From Kudoa neothunni (taxonomy: Eukaryota; Cnidaria), in the NCBI GenBank assembly GCA_964304625.1, contig OZ199839.1, positions 3,038,001 to 3,102,000 on the forward strand: a stretch of 64,000 nucleotides of DNA. Reading direction: 5' to 3'. Numbering within the stretch: position 1 is the first letter of the stretch; the number at the start of each line of letters is the position of its first letter. Shown here piece after piece: positions 49,226 through 61,025 of this stretch. The translations under genes were made by a program, and so were the position numbers. The notes below the pieces were generated by a model. It ran no database searches. It was not told the origin of the DNA and worked only from the letters and a program-made list of their open reading frames with translations.

Positions 49226-51465
49226 ATGCAATCGTCAGCATCTATTATAATGCAGGTTAGATTGTTGGGAAATCTCCAAAAAAATATTACTACACTCACC
49301 AGATTTCCAGCACGCACACTCACAACCACTCCATGTTTGTACGTTAACAAGAAAATTTTTGCATCCGACCTATACGATGTAACTTGCGAGGATAAAATGA
49401 CATTCCTGGATATGACAAGATATCATGTGGATCGAGCTATCGAGATTGCCACACCTCTTCTTATCAAAAGGGAGTACATTGGGTTGGCAGGTGTGTGTGA
49501 TAGGGACAAGGAATATTTTGTTCGTGGTAGATGAGTTATTGGATAGGCGCTCGAGTAAACACATTATTATACCAAAATAGGTACATTGGAGCGACTAAAG
49601 AGATGTAAGCAGGTGCTCAAGTTGGAGTTTCCTTTGAGACGAGAAAACGGTCAGATCGAGTTGATTACAGCATATCGCGCTCACCATAGTAGTCACAGAT
49701 TACCTTACAAAGGAGGTCATTATTGATTCCACTTTTGTACAAATATATTGAATGTCGGGGGTAGGTATTCGTTTCAGCGCGAATGCACACACGGAGGAAG
49801 TAGAAGCTTTAGCTCTTTTAATGACGTTTAAATGTGCAGTTTGTGATATACCATTCGGAGGTGCAAAAGGCGCTATCTCAATCAACCCCAACAATTACAG
49901 TGTCAGTTTTCACCTATCCTCTCTTCCTTCTTTTAGTTTTATGTATGCTGACCTTCATTGGTTGTAGGCTGGGGAAATTGAACGCGTCACTCGACGTTTT
50001 ACTTTGGAATTGGCTATTCGTGGTTTTATTGGCCCTGGAGTTGATGTTCCGGCCCCAGATATGGGAAGTGGCCCTCGAGAAATGGCTTGGATTTGTGATA
50101 CCTACAAAATGACCGTTGGCAACTCCGATATCAACATAAATGCATGTGTGACCGGCAAACCACTGTCTCATGGTGGTATACATGGACGAACAACCGCCAC
50201 TGGAAGAGTAAATTTCTTCATTAATCTATTTTTAAATGTCAATAATGGTTGGTTGTCGTTTGTAGGGTCTAATGAATGGACTCGACTACTTGCTGAATCA
50301 TCGTATTCTCTCCTTTTTCAATAATTTAAAGATTTATAATGTTGAAATTTAGCTAGTATTATAAAAGATGCCAATATCATCCCTGGAATCAACAACAAGA
50401 CCTATGTGGTGCATGGTTTTGGAAATGTCGGATCGAATAGCGCTCGTTACTTGACGCGCAAAGGTGGAAAATGTATTGGTGTTGTTGAAAACAATTGCTC
50501 CATCTACAATCCCGATGGAATCGACCCTGAAGATTTAGACCAATACAAATCTGTACCTATATATTTAATTGCACAGGCTAAGAATTTGATTTACTTATTC
50601 TATAGAAAAACAAAACTATCATTGGTTATCCTCACGCCAAGGTATTACATTATTTATATGTGACAACACTAAAAATGGATACAGCAAGTGAATGAGAATT
50701 TGATTGGCGCAGAGTGTGACATTTTGGTACTTGCTTCCTGTGAAAAACAAATAACACTTCACAATGTGGACACGGTTAAAGCAAAAGTGCTCATTAGCTA
50801 TTGATGGCAATCTTTGAATTTAATTTTAGATTATCGCTGAAGGCGCAAACGGTCCTATCACACCCAAAGCTGATGAAATTCTTCGCAAAAATGGACACCT
50901 TATCATACCTGTAAATATTCATTGTGTAGCTATAGTATCAAATTGATGTGTGCGTATGTGTAGGATCTCTACCTCAACGCAGGTGGTGTAACAGTTTCCT
51001 ATTTTGAGTGGTTGAAAAACCTAAATCATGTGAGTTATGGTCGTCTCACCTTCAAACATGAAGAATCCATCAATACCGATATTTTGGACAGTGTTTCGTC
51101 ATCGCTCACCTCCCACTTTGGTGATACCATTCCTATAACAGCCTCTGATGAGATGAAGAAAAGAATAGCCGTATTTCCGATTTTCATTAAGATATTGTCG
51201 TAAGAAACGTTTGTTTTTTACTTACCTCACATTAGGGTGCCTCAGAGAAAGATATTGTCAATTCAGGTCTCGAATATACCATGCAAAGATCTGCTAATGT
51301 ACGGTTGATTGATTCAGCCATTATAATGGTTGTGATGATTGATTTTTAGAAAATTATGACCACCCGCGAAAAATATAATCTACAGTGCGATATCCGTTTG
51401 GCCGCTACTGTGAACGCGATCGAGAAAATGACGACTGCTTTCTGCGACGCAGGTCATACTCTTTA
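49226..51465 (+). CDS. GLUD1: Mitochondrial glutamate dehydrogenase, NAD(P)-dependent
   Basis: About ten exons separated by short introns (most about 45-75 bp), from ATG 49226 to TAA 51463-51465. The enzyme oxidatively deaminates glutamate to 2-oxoglutarate and ammonia in the mitochondrial matrix. The N-terminal ~40 residues are basic and hydroxylated without acidic residues, as in a transit peptide. Catalytic features appear in order: PYKGG (substrate lysine), [31 protein letters not shown] with [21 protein letters not shown], the dinucleotide-binding [30 protein letters not shown], and [20 protein letters not shown]. The animal-type antenna is present ([15 protein letters not shown]), so allosteric control by purine nucleotides is plausible. 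After [20 protein letters not shown] the protein ends [20 protein letters not shown]. No broken exon was seen. Confidence 0.95.
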
Positions 51466-52338
51466 AATTATTACACAACTAATGTCGTTATCCTCTTCGA
51501 TTATCATATTTTGAATTCGTCATTTATAATAACCTTAGTAATTTTATTCAAAGATAAATTTTTTTGATTTTTTCGCTTGCGACATTGCACGTCTTGGTGA
51601 TTGTTTTGCGAATAATTTTCAATATTAATGTTACATTTTTTGCTATATCACAAATTTTTCAAAGCCCTACAAATTTCTCTCTAAGGAAAAAAATTATTTA
51701 AAATTTAACTTGGAAATTGTTTTTACTATCAGAATCAAATTAAAAAAGGGATTTAATGTTGAAGAATGATCGTAATATCAAAGTTAACCACTTTACTTCG
51801 TTCTTTTAATTGTTTATGTTCGGAAAATCGTTTAATGATACCGTGTTGAGGTTTATTAAATTATTTGTAAGAAAATATTTTCTTTACAAGAGTACATTTA
51901 AGATCTCCCTGCATTTTTGGAGCAGTGTGAAGTTAAGAGGTATTTAACTAATAATTATTATTTTAATTGAATTAAATGTTATCAATAAAATCAAAGATTT
52001 AACAAATGGTTCTATTAAAAAGAGAAAGCAGGTTTATCCAACCCAACTAACGTTCGTGATGCTTGGGACCACAACAAATGTAGAACTAATTTTACGTATA
52101 ATTTCGGCAATCAAAAAAAACGACTAAAAAAATTAAGTATATACGACTTAATTTCAAGTTGAAAAGTTCTGTTAATAATTTTTATTTAGTTTAAAATAAT
52201 ATATTAATTGATGTATGAATGTGAGCCAAATTCAGTTTTATTGATTTAATAAAATTAAATGGTCGAATTTGTTTTTATCATTAATTCATGAAGAGTAAAT
52301 GATGTAACTGCGCCAATTTCAGAGTTTATCTGCATAAA

Positions 52339-52394
52339 CTACGAGGGAAAGAATGTTGTAAAATAATTTTTTTGTTACAACAAATCCCTCGTAG
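52339..52394. mobile_element. 56-bp hairpin (mariner/pogo-type MITE end)
   Basis: CTACGAGGGA...TGTTGTAA on the left pairs with TTACAACA...TCCCTCGTAG on the right, around an AT-rich loop. The right arm continues GCTGCGATGGATACGTTCC, resembling a common pogo/Tigger-derived subterminal sequence, so the hairpin may be one end of a larger decayed element. Confidence 0.5.
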
Positions 52395-53440
52395 CTGCGA
52401 TGGATACGTTCCACGACCTACCGCCAACATATGAATCACCTCTAAAAATCAACCTTTGGTGTTAAATTATAGTTCTTGACATTATTTGGCAATAATAACA
52501 GTATATAATTACTTAGGTAAGATGTATTATTTTAAGTTAAAAGGTAAATTTACAAATCTCGCTAATCATCGGTCAGATCGACGAATATTGGCGAGAACAA
52601 GCTAGGGAATGTGGGACTCGATTTTTTTTTAGAGATCATTATTTAAGACAATAAATTCTTAAATATTATATATGTTTTATTCAAAAAATAATAAAATTCT
52701 TGTACAAGATAGAAAATCATTAAGAGAATTTTACATTTTATAAGATACATGAAAATCACGAACTGTGTAAACATATTTTAAAATTCCGATAATATATTGT
52801 GAAAATTACTAACTTTTTCATGACATGAATAACCTTATCGTGTTAAATTTTATCATTTCATATTATTACTGACCAAACACATTCGATGATGTTTCCATTA
52901 TTTCACGTATCATGTCGTATTCCATAATAAAACAAAAAATTGTTATACAAAATCTGCTTATAAATAAAAATTTAATTTGTTTTAGTTTATAAACTTTTTA
53001 TATTAATTTATTATTTATATTTAAAAAAATATTGAGCAATAATTCCAAAAATTTCACTTTTATTTTTCTAAATTATTTTTATTCATTAATTTTTAGTTTA
53101 AAGTTCTCCTATATTAATCATAAAAAATAAGTCTTAAGTATAAAGATTAATTGAAATAAAATATTATATGTTAAATCAATAAATAAAAATTAGCATGTTT
53201 TTATTATTTTACGAATATATTAGCATAGAAACGTATGTTCCTAACATTATTTGCTATGTTACAATTACGTGAAACCACTTCGATTTCATTTTTTTATTTA
53301 GGAAATGTCTTATTCTTCTCAAAACGCTGTAACCGAAACACAGAAAAGTACTTAAACAATTATAAAAGATTTACATCCCACAAAATGACTAAAAACATTT
53401 TCACATGGTATGATTGGAGGATTTATGCAAACATATAGAT

Positions 53441-53590
53441 CAGTGTTTCCCAACGTGGCGCGTGACAGAATTTTTAAACGTTTACTGAATCGCTCTGGTG
53501 GAACGCAGAAAATTCTGAGTATTGGTGTGACACGGAACTTTTTTTTATGGAAAAAGTGGGGCGAGATACAAAAAAGATTGGGAAACACTG
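53441..53590. mobile_element. hAT MITE with perfect 8-bp target duplication
   Basis: 150 bp starting CAGTGTTTCCCAACG and ending with its inverse (GATTGGGAAACACTG); the outer 13 bp are exact inverted repeats. ATATAGAT is directly repeated on each side (53433-53440 and 53591-53598), a textbook hAT target duplication. Non-coding. The exact flanking repeat means the insertion is comparatively young. Confidence 0.9.
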
Positions 53591-54825
53591 ATATAGATCA
53601 TTTCGTTAAAGTTTTAAAAAGTTAATTTTAAACGTACCATAGTGTTTATTTTACTTTAAAATTATTAAAAAGTGATTTAGTAATTGAATTGGTTCAAAAA
53701 AGGAAGGTAATATTAGGTTATGTAGCCAAGCATTAATATGAAATTCATTTGTGGATATTTAACAAGATTAGTCCTATTCATATGGTATGATTTAGATATT
53801 ACTGTGAACAACAAGAAAAATATCGATTTTTTAGGAGCTTTAAAAAGGAAATTTTAAACGATCAGTATTGTTTATTCATTTCTAAAATATTAAATAAGGT
53901 TCATGCGTCTAATTATTTAAGGTGAGTTAATTAAAATACAGTTTAGGACTAACTACAATAACTGTATACGAACTTAGTGTGGCAACGACATACAATCGGA
54001 ACCAAGTCGTTTCCTACAATTTGTCCTACTAATTGATTTCTCCTTCAAAATTTTGTTATATTTCTTTTTATCATTAAAAATAACTTAAATTCAGATCAAT
54101 AAATAACTTTAAAATCCTAAGCCGAGCATACTTTGATTCATGTGTAATTTCCATTTTATTTAGAAAAAGTTTAACATTCTTTTACTTTTTATGTTAAAAA
54201 GAGTTATTTACATTAATTACTCCAGAATTTGTTTATAATGAATATCAGAGACCTTTCAGATAATTCATTGGTCGCCGCGTTTTATATATTAATATTTTAC
54301 AAAGTTAAAATAAATTAAAGCAAACTCATGTGATATTTATGTTTACTTTCTTTAAAGGTACATTTGTGTGAACGTACTATGTAAAACGTAACAATTAACG
54401 GCCAAGAAACCTAAATAGATCATATATTCACATACTAAAGTTTGGTATTTCAGTAAATTATAAATGTTTGGCGTAGTATTTCACTTTATAACCAAAAATT
54501 AATTAATAAATGTATAATTTTAGGTTTTACACCATTTTTATATTAGTTAAATAAATCAAACTTTATTTGTGCAATCTTTGTACTATTTATCTAAATACTC
54601 TTAATTTACTTTAAATATAAAATGACCTTGGCCGGGAGAGGAAGCCTACGCGAAGCAAGGTTTTGCGCTAGTTATCTTTATGTTTTAATTAAAATTAATT
54701 AATTTTAAATAAAATTTCATTAATTTAAGTGAAAAATTCATTTAATTATTTATTAATAATTTGAAGAAAACAACTTTAAGTTTAAATTAAATTTATGATG
54801 GCGCGCGCAAGTTGACGATGAACAC

Positions 54826-57800
54826 ATGAGTGTGTTTAGGCGAATTCAGCATGGAAATTTTAATTTCCTGTATAAAACATCTTTTAAAATTTTAAAAATC
54901 TTTACCATCTGAATATTTTTAGTTTTGGAAATATTCCAAAGATATTTGAAGGGGTTGTGATGTTGAGGGGAATAGGATTAGGGTTCTCTAAAACAGATAT
55001 CCAGAGATATTTGCATCCACTTTTGGATCTAGGAAAACCAATTGAAATACAGAAAATCTATCGACTCAAGGAATTTCAAGTGGCGTTGATAAAATTATCA
55101 TCAGAAATGCCCTACACGAAACTGATGGATAGAAACTTACAGTATTGCTCCAACATAGCAGCGTATCCTGAGTTGATCCCAAACGCTGCATTTGAGTATG
55201 AGTGAAACATGGTTGTGCGCCCTATTAACTAATGAACTGTAGCTATTTTGTGAGTAATTTTGAGGTGGACGGTGAAAATTTGGAAACGCGAATCGATGAA
55301 GTTAGTAAAATTTTATTAGAAAATTTCCCCACCTCGAAAATAATTTCACTGAATCATTATCATGTAACCACATCGTCGTCATTGAAACAAGATATGGAAG
55401 AGGAAGAATCGTTGATGGGTTCTCAACATGCGACATCATCGGATTTCAAACAGGCGTACATCGATATGTATGAGATGAATAAATTCCAAGAGTCATTGTC
55501 CACCTATTCTCCAAAGCTGTTATTAAAATTTGATGATGATAGTCAGTTGGAAAAGATTGTTAAGTTCGGTGAGAAATCGATCAAAGGTAGTGGTTTTTCT
55601 GTTTGAAACAAATTTACATTTATTATAATTACGTTTATTTTTATTTGATCGACATATATAGAATATGGATTCAATGTGAGAGTTAATCCGTTTTTCGACA
55701 CTCCATATTCGTATGAGTTGATTGATTGATTGATTGATTGTATTAATTGGAATGACTTTATGGTGATAGAGTCATGTCAGTGTACGATATCCGCTTGGAT
55801 CTGATGAACATGAAATGTTCGCCTGATGTCACCTATCAAGATATTCAAAAATGGTGTTTTCCCGCCGAAATTAATGCTGCCGGAAAATATAAAACCAAAG
55901 ATTTCTATTATGTGATACCAAAGGATTATTGGAGTTATTGCCAATTGCTGAAAAAAGTGGAACCGCTTAAACGTAACATAGTCTCTTCGTCTCCTGCCGA
56001 AAATTGCCATAACAACCTAATTTTTGCGAAACCTGTGATAGAAAGAAGACATCTTTGTCCGTACAATTCGATATTAGGCTCTGCTGAAACCGGAACAAAA
56101 CAAACCAACTATATTGAATACCCCAAATATGTGAAAGTTGGAAATCTTCCTGTTGATATCACCAAGGATGATGTGAGACAATTGCTCTCTTCACATGATG
56201 CACACATTGAAGATATTCAATTGGTGAAAATGAAAAACTCGACGACTGCATTTGTGGGCTATTCATTTGTTTATGAAGCCTTTCTTGCGTTGTTTAATTC
56301 GGGTCGAGTTTTGAAAAATCATGTGCTTATAGTGAAGAAATTCAGAATATATGGGTATGTCCATTTATTGAAGTGATTGCAGTTGGCTTATGGTAAAATT
56401 ATGGTTTTTAATGTTGTCGATTATTTCGGTTGTGGGTAAATTTTAGTTTAATTTGGAGGGTATAACTTAATATCACTAATTCTATATAAGAAATTCTGTA
56501 CGTTATTCTTCTACGGTAGTTGTTAGGATTAAGAAGGTATTTGCGAATGCATGATATATTTTGTTATTTATATCAGTGGTTCCCAGCCTTTTGGGCGTCC
56601 TCGAACCGTTATCAATTAATATGAGAATTGTGTTAAGAATTCAGTATATATATTTTTTAATAGCGCTAAGAAAAAATTCCACATATTCATTTTCTACCTT
56701 TTCAATCATAGAACAACAAATAATATAAATATATAACTAATGAGATTTCTGCCTGTTTTTCTAGTCGTCAACCAGAAGCATCGTCACAAAATATATTCCT
56801 TACGAGTATCTCTCCACATTTATCAGCGAATGTTTTGAAAGAATTTCTATACCCTATTATACCTTGGTCGGTTACTCATGTGAGAATAAACCATGCAGGA
56901 AATAAGTTGTTTCGTGTGAACTTTCGTTCTGAAGTGGATTATATACGTTTTCTTAGATCATATAAATTTTCAATATGTAAATAGGCCTTTTTGTTATGTA
57001 ATATTTAAATCTGTTTAAGATGGAGAGTTTATTCATTTTCTGTCGCCTCACGCCATCAACTACGTATCAGATACAACACAAGCGTAAGTCGAAAATGTGA
57101 TTAATTTAAATTGTCTAATTTTACTGTTGTTGATATAGAATTGCCGATCGATTATCTCCCGGCGTGTTAAGTTTGTTAAATTTGCCACGAAATATCTCCA
57201 AACAAGATCTTACGGACTTTATGGACAGAAGAAGTTACGATGAAATCAAAATATTACATATGAACCATCTTAATTTGGGAGAATCCTATATTGATTATCG
57301 GCGTCTGCTGGACAACACATTAGACAACGCATCTATAACCAATTCGAAACCAGCTAATGGGCATATTAGCAACGATTTGAGAACTATTTCGAAAATCTGT
57401 CAACAAAATTACACCAACTTTCCATTGGATATTAGATATGACCATTCCGGTCGATTTGTAGGCCTTGTTGATTCTACGGACATTCCCACTGAAAAATCTC
57501 AATCAGATGCAGAATCTGTTAAACTATTTTTTGAGCCAACACTAGCCAAAATATACTTCAATAATTACTATGACACTAAATATGGTTACTATTTAGCTGG
57601 GAAGAAATTTCGAGGTAGAATTTTGTTGAATCTATCGCTGAATTTGTATTCGTAACTATTAACGTATAGATCACGGTTGTGCAGGGTACCTGATATGGGA
57701 TATGGGAATATGTGACTTTCGTTCGTATATGAATTGCTCTTTTAGTTCGAATTTTAAATTAGACGTCTAGAATTAATAAATCAAGAGTACTCAACGTTTT

Positions 57801-58357
57801 TGATGTGAGAGGTTTCGATGGGCCCACCGTATACGATGATATTGTTAAATTCTTCGGTACCGCGAAATTCAACTCTATAGAAAAACATAAATATGGTTAT
57901 TTTGTCTATCTTTCCAGTCTTCATCTTGTTGAGAGTATTCTCTATCACGACGGAGAATATTTTAGTATTTTTATCCATATGTATTAGTTTGTTGTTTGAA
58001 CTAAAGCAATAATTACAGATGGTAAACGAATCTCTGTCAGCAGTCTACTAAATGATGGCTCTTCGTTGTAAATTATTTAAATTGATTTTGTTCAAATCTG
58101 ATACTTTGTATAGTTTGAATGCGGTTATTCTTCACAATCTACCATGTGAAGATGTTGAGCACCATCTAAAAACCATCACAGTCAACTACAAATATGGTTA
58201 CTACGAAAACATTCAGCCTCTAAATCCTGGCACGTCTTCTTTGATGATACATTTTGATAGTCCAGATGATTACTACAATTTTGCGCATATTAATGGTCTA
58301 TATTACAGTATTATTGGAATTTCTTGTTTCGATTTCCATCATAAGTCTTATTTTTAG
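54826..58357 (+). CDS. Unidentified protein of tandem RRM-like domains
   Basis: A chain of about ten plus-strand exons with in-frame GT-AG introns runs from ATG 54826 to TAG 58355-58357. The product is roughly 800 residues. At least five or six segments have RRM-like strand-helix patterning. The clearest is YVKVGNLPVDITKDDVRQLL...AFVGYSFVYEAFLALFNSGR in exon 55767-56354. Others open at VVMLRGIGLGFSKTDIQ, NIFLTSISPHLSANVLKEF, VLSLLNLPRNISKQDLTDFM, VLNVFDVRGFDGPTVYDDI and VILHNLPCEDVEHHL. The aromatic RNP1 and RNP2 residues are mostly replaced, so RNA binding may be weak or the modules may bind protein. An acidic linker (MEEEESL) lies early. No auxiliary domain names the family; highly divergent RBM12-like or hnRNP-like proteins are possible. 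One intron (56355-56764) is 410 bp; another carries a GATT run. Confidence 0.7.
55719..55740. repeat. GATT tetranucleotide microsatellite
   Basis: About five tandem TTGA/GATT units within a short intron of the multi-RRM gene. Confidence 0.85.
56574..56640. mobile_element. solo hAT-type terminus in an intron
   Basis: CAGTGGTTCCCAGCCTTTTG followed by GGCGTCC resembles the start of many hAT MITEs. No inverse end lies in the 410-bp intron that holds it, so only one terminus survives. Confidence 0.4.
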
Positions 58358-58492
58358 ATGGAAGAATTTTAAAGACACAAATTGTTTCCGCTAAATGGGT
58401 AAAATCCCATCACGGAACGTTCAACAATTAAAACACTTTTGGATATATTTTTATATAATGATTTTTTTGTTCAACATTCTATTTTTCAATTA

Positions 58493-59397
58493 CAGTGACT
58501 TATGGGTCGTACGTAATAGCGCAATAAAACATAAATTAATGAATATATATAAAATTCAATTTGTACTCTATAAACTTTATAACAAAAGTAACATATTGCC
58601 TCAATTTGATCTTAGGAAAATTAAAATATCAATAGGTTTTGTGTATGTTATGTGTAGGGCGCGATTATGGCTCGTGCGTAATGATTTCTTTTTTATAACT
58701 ACGAAGATTATGATTTGTGCGTCAATAGATGGTAAATAAATTCCAACTCTGTCCCAAAAATTGAAATTATAAAATATTATCAAAAAGTAGCGAATAAATC
58801 AAACGCCAAATTTGAAACAATGAAGATCGTTGATGTAAAAATAGGATCTGCCTTGAATACTATTATAATCATATAGACCGGTTGTTTTAATATTATAACG
58901 ATTGCTCTATTCAAAAGTAATAAAAACTCTCAAAGGGAGAAAATATGGATTTTGATCGACAAATGGAAGAGTAAATTGAACTGCTGAGAGCAAAAAAACA
59001 ATAAATTTTTTTAAAGCTAATGAACATTTTTCTCAACAATTAATGTTTTTTCCCCTTGATGATCCTGTTTGTATAGTCCGTCTGCTTCCACGACCATCAT
59101 TCAACATAAGTGAAAGATGGCACAGCTTCTTGCTTATTTGGAAGTCGATGAGCGAGTCCAAATGCATTTGGAGCACTCGGAGAAAGATCACCATAATCGT
59201 CACTGTTATAGTATTTCATATTATAAAATAAATATTTGATGAAAAATCGAACTGTTATCAAAATTTGTTGCCGTGGGAAACTCCTTATTTTTAAAATTGC
59301 TCGGGATTGGGGATTAGTTAGTCATGAAACTTGCAAGTCTAGTTGTGCGTAATGGCTTTGACTTCCCTTTTGATTACGCACAACCCATAAATCACTG
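58493..59397. mobile_element. Tc1/mariner-like element, TA-flanked, 905 bp
   Basis: TA sits on each side (58491-58492 and 59398-59399). The left end reads CAGTGACTTATGGGTCG and the right end, in reverse complement, CAGTGATTTATGGGTTG; 22 of the first 25 terminal bases agree. An inner inverted TTGTGCGTAAT pair near 59342-59380 and a variant near 58661-58683 (TTATGGCTCGTGCGTAAT) show repeated terminal motifs. No transposase frame is readable. The short open frame at 59043-59231 is not recognised. A TA target and CAGT ends suggest the Tc1/mariner superfamily, but the family is unnamed. Confidence 0.65.
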
Positions 59398-59399
59398 TA

Positions 59400-61025
59400 A
59401 TTAATATGACATTATCTTTTTTTCTCACTTAAACAGAATTATTATTTTTTGGTAAAGTTTAAAATATATAATAAACGTAAATTCAAATCATTTTCTACTA
59501 TTTAAGTTTATAATTCCTATATATTATGCTTTCTAAATTGAATATATTTACTGTTGATAAATAACACTTCTATTTTAAACTTTTATTAAATATTAAGACT
59601 TATAATTTATGAATAAATAGTAGAATTTCCTTCCAGCAATTGTTGCCAGCAAGAATACTCATACTTTGGTTATTACACCTCCCAATTGATTTTAAATTAT
59701 TTACGTTAGCTGTTGAGATTATCAATATTATTTATTAATATTGTTTTTAGTTCTCCTGAAACTTTTTATATGTGTATCAAAAGGCCAATTTAATCCATAC
59801 GTGACCTCATTACCTCTTCGTGCTGTATGTTGCCCTATGACAACATTTAAATTGGCGGGATTTCTAATTATGTACTTATAAAGTTTTAACGCAAGTTTTT
59901 ATTTTTGTAGAAATAAATATTTTTTTATTCTAAAAAGAATATTCTCAATGTGTGATTTTCAGTCATTAATGGATTAAACGTTTATTGAAAAAATGTGATA
60001 CTCAAAATTGTCAGATTATGATTGTTAGTTTGTAAAAAATATCAAAAAGAAAAGTCAAGAGATTATTAATATTGGATAACAATAACTTCCGAATATGAGA
60101 GGATTTAAGAATTAAATACTTTTTATGTAATTTATTTCCTAGCATAAAAAAAATTATTAGAAGATAATAGTCCTTATCTAATCCGAACGAATTAAAATTA
60201 AACGCGTTAATCTTTAAACACCATAGAAAATATCCAACACAAAATATTATGTATGACGGAATACTTTACTTATAGAAAAATTTAAATATCTTTGTATATT
60301 ATTAAAATATTCAAAAAATTAAATAAAATATATTTGATAATATTTATCCAGAATGAGTTGATTTTTTGATAAATTACGAACAAATAACTACTTACGATAG
60401 TTCCTCCATTTATTTAGCTGAATTCCATCAAATTGAGGGTTGCCGTACAACGATTTTCGTTATGAATTGTATCATAGCGTACCTCAATTAGTTCATTCAC
60501 AAAAATTAGTTTCCAGACTAATTGTAAAACAGCCTATAAAATAAATTAAGACGAAAAGATTTACCATCATTAAAGATAACTATTTTTACGCTGAAAACTC
60601 GTTATATTGAAATGCTTCTTCTTTATTTTACGGCAGAAGGATCCTAGAAAAACACCGAGTTTCAAAAATTGATTTATTCACTCATAAGTCGAATAACTTG
60701 GAGAATAAAATAGCCTAAATCGTAATTTAACGACAAGCTGAACTCTTCATGTGGGCGACATATTTCGAACTTATATAATTTACCGTTGTATAAACAAATT
60801 AATATAATTGTATATCTAAATTATAAACGAATTAGTTTATATTAATATACAAGAGTATATAAGAGCAAATTAAACAAGTTATTCATTAGAAAAATATATT
60901 TATACTTGGTGGAATAAAACGCAAAATAACATAATATAATTACAAACAAACAATAACATCTTAAAAAACGATAACTACTATTAATGAATACACTACACAA
61001 AACTAGTAATACCCGTTGGGGGGTA
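59400..61025. other. AT-rich spacer downstream of the kinase gene
   Basis: No gene or paired repeat seen. It presumably includes the kinase 3' untranslated region. Confidence 0.5.

Larger units (their letters stand above)
51466..54825. other. 3.4 kb AT-rich spacer with MITEs
   Basis: Between GLUD1 and the multi-RRM gene. It contains the hairpin at 52339-52394 with pogo-like flanking sequence and the hAT MITE at 53441-53590. A small GC-richer patch near 54625-54670 (TGGCCGGGAGAGGAAGCC) has no assignment. No gene supported. Confidence 0.5.

Noticed and set aside
59043-59231. 62-codon open frame as a transposase fragment
   Set aside because: No recognisable catalytic motif; it may be chance coding inside the TA-flanked element.
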